Shown piece after piece: positions 11,881 through 21,400 of a stretch of DNA of 64,000 bases. The position numbers and the translations under genes were made by a program. The notes beneath the pieces are model-generated. The model saw only the letters and a program-made list of their open reading frames with translations. It made no database searches and was not told the origin of the DNA. Source of the DNA: Polytrichum commune (Eukaryota; Streptophyta; Polytrichopsida; Polytrichales; Polytrichaceae); NCBI GenBank assembly GCA_950295325.1, contig OX485803.1:76151554-76215553 (forward strand). Reading direction: 5' to 3'. The first letter of the stretch is position 1; every line of letters starts with the position of its first letter.

Positions 11881-12300
11881 GGAGGTTTACGGACGCGCGT
11901 CTGTAAACCTTAAACCTGTTGGTTAACTTGATATCTATTTCTTTGAGAATTGTACTTGAGGTATTACTCATGTACACTGAGGTTTACGGACGCGCGTCCG
12001 TAAACCTTAAACCTGTTGGTTAATTGGATATCTATTGCTTTGAGAATTGTACTTGAGGTATTACTCATGTACACTGAGGTTTACGGACGCGCATCCGTAA
12101 ACCTTAAACCTGTTGGTTAATTGGATATCTATTGCTTTGAGAATTGTACTTGAGGTATTACTCATGTACACTGAGGTTTACGGACGCGCGTCCGTAAACC
12201 TTAAACCTGTTGGTTAATTGGATATCTATTGCTTTGAGAATTGTACTTTAGGTATTACTCATGTACAATGAGGTTTACGGACGCGCGTCCATAAGCCTAC
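11881..12300. repeat. 96-bp tandem repeat, each with an ACGGACG palindrome
   Basis: Palindromes of the form ACGGACG-CG-CGTCCGT flanked by TTT and AAACC start near 11885, 11981, 12077, 12173 and 12269, giving a 96-bp period. The spacer (ACCTGTTGGTTAATTGGATA...) is nearly identical between units; the last unit diverges after its palindrome. Confidence 0.93.
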
Positions 12301-13168
12301 GTACCTTATGGAACCATAGTTCGGCATTGCACCTGAACTGACATCATGACCACTTGCTATGTGAGTCTGCCAACGAGACTGTATTGTCCTGAAAATTTAT
12401 GGACGCGCGTCCATAAACCTTAAACCTCCGGGCGCATTAATCCTTTCTTGCCTTGATCGTTTACGGGTTTAGTGGTAATAATGACGTCCAGAGAGATTTA
12501 CGGACGCGCTTCCGTAAACCTGCAAACCTCTTGTGCCATAATTTCGACCATGTGCCATATAGAATATTACATTGAGACTGTACGGTCAATGGAGGTATAA
12601 GATCCTTAAATCCTAAACTTACATCACCCTATGTGTCATAGTATAATATTTTGACATTGATAAAACACAGTAGGAAGCGCGTATGTTAACCTCTTCAAAT
12701 GCATAATCGTCAGGCCTGGGTATACGTGTCCGTGGCACATGGACATCTTGGTTCCCTAAACCTCTGTGTGTCTTGGACACCACTGACTTTTGACATTGGG
12801 ATGTTTGCGGACGCGCGTCCGTATACCTATTTTGTATAGTTTGCGAAACCATTTGCGCATGTTACTGACCTCTTTGAGCACGAAGAGTTTTACGGGTGCG
12901 CGTCCATAAACATGTCATGTTTTTGTTGTCTGGACCTGTCCGCCGACTATGAACAAATAAAGGAATTTGTATACGCGTGTGCTTGCACTAATAATGTTGT
13001 TATATGGAAGTATACGAACGCGCGTTCGTATATCAATGTGTCTTTGTTTCCAGGCCATGAAATCCATTATTGTTCACATTGTGTTTCATTGACAATAAGC
13101 ATTATGACTATCCATGACATTTATTGAATGGGATATTTTGACATACTCTTCATTTGGATCACTTGTAG
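12301..13168 (+). other. Putative leader intron of element A with scattered palindromes
   Basis: Further palindromes of the ACGGACG class, some mutated, lie near 12396, 12496, 12803 and 12890, and one of the ACGAACG class (TATACGAACGCGCGTTCGTA) near 13011-13033. The stretch ends with a plausible acceptor, CACTTGTAG, at 13168, six bases before the likely start codon. No ORF of note. Confidence 0.55.
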
Positions 13169-13173
13169 TGGCC

Positions 13174-16100
13174 ATGGATTCCAACGTCGGTGATAGTGCA
13201 TTTGAGTTCTCTTCGGAATCGTCAAGCTATGGTAGCGAATTTGAAGGTGTCATGGAACGGGAAACTACAATTGATGTCGCAAATGCAGAGGATGATTTCA
13301 TACCACCATGTGAGGGTTATTCGCGGGAACAGTGGATTGATCTTGATGTTGTCCTAGTCAATGGATGTGGCGTCCCCGTGGCCGATGGTGTTTGTCGGAA
13401 CTCGAATCCTACGGATTGTATTGATGCAAATCCCCTTGGGGAGGAAGATGTTGGGGTGTGCATTTTGAACTCCTTGAATCCTTTAGAAGTACCTCCTGGT
13501 TGGAGATTCTCTCTTCGTCGATGGCCGTTGCGAAGTGTTCTTCACGATGGTGTGAACTTGTGGAATCATGCCCGTCGTTTTGAGGAAATACAAAAGGATT
13601 TGTTCGCCACAATGCGTCCTAGACAAGGTCGGCGTAAATATGATTCCGTTCGCGTGCCCCGTGAACCCACGCAACGTCGTCGAGATCTAACATTGGGAGA
13701 CACATCTATTAGGTCCGTAGCAACAAAGGATTGTTGTGCAAAGAGGTGTTGCCAACTATTTCCCCGTGACAAAATCAAATCTTTGAGACAAGAGATGTGG
13801 CTTGCGGACTTTCGTATGCGATCTGCAAAGAAACTTGAAGTCCATCGCAACATGCACTTTGATGCCGAAGGTCGTAAGGTTGTGACCTTGGAAAATATAG
13901 AGGTATGTTGCACGGCATGGTACATTATACATGCTATTTCAAAGGCAGATTTTTATAGGTTCCGGAACTACTCGCTGCAAGGACGGCGTTCTCGGTTCCA
14001 TGGCAACTCTGGTACAAAGAAGCCCAGGGAGGTAACACTCCAAGCGGCTGCAACACTATCAACCATCATTATGCCATTAGCGGATGCGATGCCACACAAG
14101 ACACGGACTCTGCCGTCGGGGGAAAATGTTGTCTAGATGGTTTTGCCTACAGGGACAAAATGGAAGAACATACTTATGGATGTTAATGAGGTTGGCGAAA
14201 AGGCTGGATGTGGGCCGATTTCGTTGTCAAAATTGAGTGTGATCAAGAATCAACAATTTGCAGAGTACATTACGAAGAGGCCTGGGGATAAGTTTGCTAG
14301 GTGTTCTGCTTGTGAGAAATATAAGGGCCTTCGAGATGCACATCCAATAGGGACTGAGTCGCACAATAGACATCAACGAAAATACATTGAGCATGTCAAC
14401 AACTAGGAGGCACACCGTCAAGACTACTACAAGAATCGCGCATTATCGATAATGAGGCCGAATGAGGTTTTGACAATCATTAATGACAAAATGGACCATG
14501 CGAAGACTGCGTGCCCTTGTTATGCACGGAAAATAAAGGCTATAGATGGATATTTCAAGCTCCCAATATCTGTCACAGGTTCGTTGGTTTTCACATTTTT
14601 TTTGCGCACCCACATACTCATTATGAAGAGTTACGGATGTACGTCCGTAAATGTTTGTTCATTTTCTTGGCCTGCTTGCGAAAAAATTGAATTTCCTTAT
14701 CATATATGATATTAGAATGTACTTCTCATTTGTATGTCTTAATTCAGGTATGATTGCACATGGCCATGTGGACGTCAAGTATGCACATTATGGCTTGGAT
14801 TTCTATCCAGGCGACGCCAATCATACCGTAGGGTCTTTTGTAAAACTTCTACGAGATCTTGAGAGTCCGCCAACATCATCCTCCCGCGCTCTTTTTGTTG
14901 GATGTGGAACAACACCGATTTATGAGGCTGTGCTAGAGGGGAAAGAAGTTTGTCTATCGTCACTGCAAGAACCGCCTGAACAAACCGTTCTTGCTAAACC
15001 TTTGCCTCCAACTCTACATGTGCAACTGGACAATTGTGCCAAAGACAACAAATGTCGATACGTGTTTTGTTTTTGGTCATTGCTCGTAGCCAAGGGCATT
15101 TTCAAAGAAGTGTTTGTGTCTTTTTTGATGGTTGGCCACACGCATGATGACATTGACGCTTCATTTGGACGTTGGAGTATGAAGTTGCACGAGGAGGATT
15201 TTCCGACGATTCCTCTTCTCATGAAATCATACATGGATTTGGATAATGTGCCAGTCATCCCGCATTTGATTGAAGAAGTGCCCGATTTCAAAGCGTTTAT
15301 CAAACCATTCATTCTTAAGGGAGGTGACCGCTTAGTGGGCCATACCAAGGCTCAACAATTCCGATTCTATATGCGTGATGATGGTCTGCCGGCCATGCAA
15401 TTCAAAGTTTTGTGCACTTCCCCGGATTGGGGTCCAGAAGAAGGGATACTCGTCTGGCGCCAAAACAAAGAGGGCAAATGTATGCTACCTGATGGGGAGC
15501 CGAAGCCTTGCAAACCCAACCCCATGAGGAATGGACCAGAAATCATCAAAGGTATATCCGGATTCATCCAATATTGGAAAGAATTGTGCGAGGAAGACAT
15601 CACAAGGCGTGTTCGGGATACCCACGAACCATTGATTACGTACTGGGATCGCATTCGCTCAGCATTGCTAGCACCCGATGTCGAAACACATTCATGTTTG
15701 ACACAAGGTTTTTGGCCACAAAGCCGAGTGACAATCGTGGAATCTGAGGCCATGTTCTTCGACAATGGGGACATCCGTGAAGAGTTCGTAGTGGACGACC
15801 ATTATGTTGGCCCAGCTCGTAATCGTCCGGCTCCATCATTTCGTGTGGCTGTTGATTGCTACGAAGGGTATATGATCCTCGTACGTCCTGGAGATGAGGA
15901 GCACCCTAAACCGATTTGGTTGGTAAAAGCATTGTCATCACCAAATTTTGTTCCAACTAGCCCAAATTTTCATCAAATTGAGGTGGAATATTGCCGTCCC
16001 AGCACCAAAGATCAAAATGTGCTCCGCACATATTTAGGGTGGGACACCAAAAAAGGTTTCAAATGGACAATGGACTCAGCATACGAACCAATATGGATAA

Positions 16101-16282
16101 ACACAGATACCATACTTTGTGCTTGGAAACCACGCAAAGGTTCCAAATCAGAGACAATGACCATTCCCCAAAAACATATAGATTTTGCCAAAGACAATTT
16201 GGCACGTATTGCTGCTGCAGAAAACGATGTCGAGAATGGAAATGAAGCTGAAGATGAAGCTGAAGATGAAGAGGGAGAATGA
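13174..16282 (+). pseudogene. Broken DUF7869-type protein of element A (putative transposase)
   Basis: Start chosen at 13174 (good context GCCATGG, just after an acceptor). Exon 1 runs to 14578 (donor CACAG/GTTCGT), exon 2 from 14748 (acceptor AATTCAG) to 16282; phase 1 matches on both sides, giving about 979 codons. Two in-frame TAG stops interrupt exon 1, at codons about 321 (14134) and 411 (14404), each where the frame otherwise continues sensibly. Near residue 560 is QLDNC followed by K/RYVF, and near 598 GHTHDDID; this pair is the hallmark of the DUF7869 domain found in multicopy proteins of many eukaryotes. The C-terminus is acidic (runs of E and D). I infer a nuclease-like or transposase role from the Asp-rich motifs and multicopy nature; no function is established here. 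The intron carries an ACGGACG-type palindrome (about 14632-14653). Confidence 0.7.
14579..14747 (+). other. Intron of the element A gene with one palindrome
   Basis: GT..AG intron of 169 bp between the exons, phase 1. It contains GTTACGGATGTACGTCCGTA, a copy of the A-class palindrome with two mismatches. Confidence 0.7.
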
Positions 16283-16889
16283 TATTGACGTAGGGTTGGA
16301 CCACAACTATTTGAAATGTGTCTTGGTTTTTCATGAAATATATGACATTGGGGTCGAATACTATATTAGACACATTTTATAGCAATTTTATAGATTACAA
16401 TTATATATCATGATTGTATTGATTTACGGATGTGGAATCCAACTTCACATGCGCTATCAAATGTTTTTTATATGTTTGTGTTTACGGATGTGGAGTCCAA
16501 ACTATATAATTATATTGCAGATGCATTTTCTTATACACACTGTCAAATTATTTTAATATTGTTGCGTTTGGGATGTGCCGTTCAATTCACCCACAATTGG
16601 CTAAGATGTTATGTTTGGGATACGCATCCAAGAGTCCCTAGATATAAAATCAGATGGCTATTTATAGATTCGTTAATTTTGTTCAATACAAAATAAAAAA
16701 TAAAAAATATTTGTGAATTTGTGACATTGGAATATTGTGTTGGCGTAGTTTTGATTATACCCCAAATAATTACTATATTTAGAAACATATATATTCATCA
16801 CATATGGATCTTTCGAACATTATGTTGCCATTGTTCCCCATGTTCCCTACGTTCACAATATTCGCATCCGAAACTACGGGTCCAATTTA
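16283..16889. other. AT-rich 3' region of element A
   Basis: No ORF of note. Contains two short repeats of TTACGGATGTGGA (about 16422 and 16479) that resemble half-palindromes of the A class. Confidence 0.5.
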
Positions 16890-16929
16890 TTTTGAGACTT
16901 TCCAAAGTCTCCAATTAACAAATATAGTG
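16890..16929 (+). repeat. Shared element right terminus, copy 2 (end of A)
   Basis: GAGACTTTCCAAAGTCTCC followed by AATTAACAAATATAGTG. Diverged from the other two termini but aligns over about 30-40 bp and stops at the same point. Here the sequence forms a perfect 8-bp-stem hairpin (GAGACTTT/AAAGTCTC) not present in the other copies. Confidence 0.6.
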
Positions 16930-16984
16930 TTCCTTGCCAATTTTAGAGCCTCATTGTGAATGTTGTTTTGTTGTGTTGTCAGAA

Positions 16985-17345
16985 CCTTGAGAATAGGAAA
17001 GCTTGAGAGTAGGAAAGGTTGAGAGGTTGAGAGTTATAGAAAGGTTGAGAGGTTGAGAGTTATAGAAAGCTTGAGAGGTTTAGAGTTTTAGAAAGCTTGA
17101 GAGGTTGAGAGTTATAGAAAGCTTGAGAGGTTTAGAGTTTTAGAAAGCTTGAGAGGTTGAGAGTTATAGAAAGCTTGAGAGGTAGAGAGTTTTAGAAAGC
17201 TTGAGAGGTTTAGAGTTTTAGAAAGCTTGAGAGCTTGAGTTTTAGAAAGCTTGAGTTTTAGAAAGCTTGAGAGCTTGAGTTTGAGGTTGAGAGGTTGAGA
17301 GTTTCAGAAAGGTTGAGAGCTTGAGAGCTTGAGAGCTTCAGAAAG
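16985..17345 (+). repeat. Purine-rich tandem repeat in the element B leader
   Basis: About a dozen units of 25-32 bp built on AAGCTTGAGAGGTTGAGAG and TTTAGAGTTTTAG. A related, more decayed tract is present near 5180-5290 in the leader-like region of the left element. Confidence 0.9.
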
Positions 17346-18410
17346 CTTGAGTTTTGTGAAGCTTGTGAGTTGTGTACATCAGGGTTTGTGTAGGATTTGC
17401 ATATAAGTTGTGAAGGCTTGAGAGTGTGACAAAGTGAAGGCAGGAGGATTTGTGTGCAACAATTCAATGTGAGTACAAGTTTCCTTTACAAATCACTCCT
17501 TCACAATCTGAAATTGTTGTTTGATGAATTCCTTGTGATTTGTTTTCTGCATTATGAGGTATGTCATGTTTTGTATGAAATAACACTTTCCTCTTCATTC
17601 TGAACTATCAATCATTGACTCGCAATTTTGTTCTGATTCCATTTTTCACTTGTGTTTCATCAATCTGATCACGAGTTGCAGGATCATGAACAATGCCAGA
17701 TTGCAACATTCATACCAACATTCATACGTATATGTACATATACGTATACGTATATGTACGGATATATATATACATAAATAAATATACCATTTCCTAATCC
17801 CAGATGACCACATTTACGAACGTTCGTTCGTAAATGTGGCGTGAATACATGCCTTACCCCACAAACATATACGAATGTGCGTTCGTAAATACGCACCTCA
17901 CCCTCCATTTTTACGAACGCACGTTCGTATATTCGTCTATACCCTGTACATCAGAAAATCCTCAAATCCAATTACACATACAAAAATACGAACGAACGTT
18001 CGTAATCACAAACTATAACAATATACCAAACCCTTCATGGTAATTGTCTGCATTTCCAAGTAGCATTATTTACGAACGCACGTTCGTAAATAAGAACTAA
18101 AATATTAATTCACCTATTTAGAAGATGCTCATGGAAATTCGAACAACCCTCGTGGAAATTAGATAACCCTGGACAACTCGTGGACTTGTTTAGAAACAAT
18201 ACGAACGCACGTTCGTAAACTTGTGTCAAATACACCTTAGCAACCACATTCTTTACGAACGATCGTTCGTAAATGAAATCAGCGAAGACATCATTACAAC
18301 TTCTCACGGGTATCCATAGCCAGAGTTCAATGATTAGTGTATATGATTTGCTTTGTCAATTACGAACACTCGTTCGTAAACACAATACTAAATGTTTATG
18401 TGCTCTGCAG
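17346..18410 (+). other. Leader introns of element B with eight palindromes
   Basis: A likely untranslated exon ends at the donor CAATTCAAT/GTGAGTAC (17468) and resumes after GAGTTGCAG near 17682. From there to the acceptor CTCTGCAG (18410) the DNA contains eight copies of ACGAACG-NN-CGTTCGT, near 17812, 17867, 17909, 17985, 18069, 18198, 18251 and 18360. The centre dinucleotide differs from copy to copy. Spacings are irregular, unlike the phased arrays at 6-7.5 kb. Confidence 0.7.
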
Positions 18411-21400
18411 ATGGCCAGACCGAGCAGAAGCGCCATTGAGATGTTCGCAGTGCAGATAGATCAACTACCAGAGTCAGTGTCCGACCCCAACGGAAACGAT
18501 AATTATGTCCCCAAGGAGGACTTCATAGGGGAATGGACGGCACTGCCAGAGAAGACATCAGACGGTCTTTTCTGTCTTCGCTTCACATACGAGCTGGAAA
18601 CGACGCCGGACCAGCCAGAGCAATGGGTGCAGATGAAGACTTGGGAAGTAGAATCAATTGAGGCACAAGGAGATTATGTGATTCTAGACATGAAAAACAA
18701 GAAGGATCACATTAACCTATTGTTAGAGTACAGGAGACATAGTTTCTCCTACACATACGCGGAAAATAACGTAGTGGCTGATGCCAAACACTTCCTCAAG
18801 GACCTCTTCACGAAGTACGCCCTGAGCTCGTAGTGGACAGCAAGGAAGTTGGCCGCGCTCTCCTTGAATATCTCCAAGTACAATAGCGCGGTCGCGGAAG
18901 CCAACAAGAAGAAGAAGAGCCCACGGAAACCATCCGCATCCGGGGCAGGAGGATCGAGAAGTGCACCCAAGCCGGTGCCTTCCGCGAGCAGGGTGACGGA
19001 GGGTCCCAGCCGTCATTCCACGCCATCGAAGAGGTCCCGGGACGAAATGGAGAGGTCTGGGGTAACAGAGGGCGCTGAGGTGAGCTCTCCTCCCGTGATG
19101 CCAACCCCTTTAAAGAAGGGTGAGAATCCAGATGCGGTGAAGGCAACGAAGATCCTACGAGATTTCAATAATTACTCGAAGGATTGCTGGCCCATGGGGC
19201 GCCACTTCACGTTCAACGTGGACTGCTTCAAGTGCGAAAAGTCACCCAACAAGTGGGTGGTAAGGTCTCGCGAGAGCGGTGGGGTGAAGTGGCAGATAAA
19301 CAACCTCATGAATAACGTCAAGTGGGATAGACAGACAGTCTGCGTCATGTCCAAGGGGCTGACATCCCGACCGACAGAGGTGGATTGGCCGCGAATCCAG
19401 AATGGAGAATTCTGGATTATAGATGGTCAGCACAGCTTGGAGGCGTCGCAACAGATCCTCAAGGACGACAACTTCCAGCACGAGCTAAAGGCTGACCTGC
19501 GGTACTGGAAGGCGTTCTTGGTCTGGTCGGACGATTGGGACAAGCTGCGCAAGATTTCAACCTTCCTGAACTCGGGGAACAAAATCAAGGCGTTCGAGGC
19601 TTCGTGGGCGGCTAACATAGTGGCTGCCAGAGACGTCTGGGTGGCACACGGATGCCCACCAAAGGAAAGGGAGAACGCCAAGAACCAGTCTCCCCAATGG
19701 AAGGTGAGTTTACGAACGAACGTTCGTAAAGTGTTAGATTCATGAAAACTTCAATTACATACTCAATTTACGAACGTGCGTTCGTATTATGTGCAACACT
19801 GACATCTTGTTTTGTGCAGGCATTTTGCGACGCGATGGTAGACAAGTTCTCTTCCATCGATATGAAGTCCACCACCACCAAGTCAGTGCTTGAGCTGAAG
19901 GGTGAGCTCAGACTGATCTGCTGCAACAGGGACACCTGGGACTTGTGGACACAGTTTTTTGATGCACACAGCTCGGGCGATTTGGTCAATCCCGACACCG
20001 AGGAGAAGTACAGCACGGAGAAAACCGGTGAGGCGTCCCCACTACTGAGGGAGTTCTTTAGACACCTCCAGGGATTGACGGAGTCAGAGCTGAAGAGGTG
20101 TGCGATTCATGTTCTTGGGAACACCGTGGGAAGAAACCTTCCCTATCCCAAGATCTTTTTGAAGAGGCCAAAGCACAAGCCCGGCACGTACTCTATCAAG
20201 GAGTGGTGTGACCACCGGAAGCTGAAGACTGCTGCCATGAGAGAATTGAGCGTACTCGCACCAGAGTACAAAATCTTTGAAGTCGACGGCGACATCAACT
20301 GGCCGCAATGGCAATTGTTAAAGGTCGACTACAACATCAACGGAGCCTCCATGCGCAGTCTGGTCAAGGAGCACGCCTCGGTTTTGAAGTTGAAGGGGAA
20401 CAAAAGGACTAAGAAAACCGACACGGATCCCCACGAGGTAATGTTGTACATACAATTTTTGGAGAGGAAGAGGAACGCCACATTCGAAGGGGTGGCAAGG
20501 TTTTGCGTGATGACCTCCGGCGTGGAGAGGGTCACATTTTCCAAGTGGGACGGCACCATAAGCAGGGCCGAGGTGAGGGAGGATCGACGGGGTTGCCCTT
20601 TTGCCCTGATCGATTTCAGGGGGATCCCGGGTGCGTCAAGGCAGGGGGGGAAGGACATTCCCTTCTACAACCCCTTCATGGCCAAGTTCATGGAGTTCAA
20701 ATCGCCGGCCATGAGGGAGCCACACGTTTGGCTGTGGATAGTCGAACAGGAGAAGCTGTCGGTCGTCACAGAGCTGTACGAGCAGAATATCAAATTCGAG
20801 TACAGCATCTTCCACAGCACGTACGTGCCAGCGAAGACGAAGGGGATCGTGGCCATCAACGAGGCCAGGGGCAACAAGCAAGTGGGAGCGGTCAGCCTGA
20901 TTTTCTTGACGTACAATGAGCTTAGGGATGGGCGACCGCCTATCAAGGCGAACAACACGTTCAAGAAAATCTACAGCATCCCGCATCCCCCTCCCAAGGA
21001 TCTGCTGCAAGAGACCCTCTACACCATCTTCCCCGCCATGGAACTCAGGATGGAGTTCTACGTCTCTATATTGCAGAGTCTGGTTATAAGTGGAGAGACG
21101 GTATACAACGTATGTGGAGGCTCCAAATTCATGTATGCGGCCATGGTAAGTTGTCCAGACTCCATTTACGAACGCTCGTTCGTAAAGTTAACCAACTTCT
21201 CAACGCATTGTTTCAAAGTCGCTGCACGTGACGCATTGATGTTTACGAACGCTCGTTCGTAAACATAACCCCCTTCGTAATGTAATGCTTGAAACTCGTT
21301 GCACGCCACGCTTTGATGTTTACGAACGTGCGTTCGTATTTTCTGACCTTATTGCTCTCTTCTCACAGATGATGGGTCTCGTAGTCAACACCTTCGTTGA

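Larger units (their letters stand above)
11640..16929 (+). mobile_element. Element A: DUF7869-encoding element with ACGGACG palindromes
   Basis: The block contains leader-like sequence (11.64-11.88 kb), a 96-bp tandem array and scattered palindromes of the ACGGACG-NN-CGTCCGT class (11.88-12.92 kb), a broken two-exon gene (13174-16282), an AT-rich 3' region, and a terminus at 16929 sharing about 40 bp with the ends of element B and the 9.98-kb copy. The 5' boundary is a guess: similarity to anything else in the window is not visible before 11.6 kb. Its architecture (palindromes in a leader intron, start codon just after the acceptor, another palindrome in a coding intron) copies that of element B. 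Confidence 0.55.
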
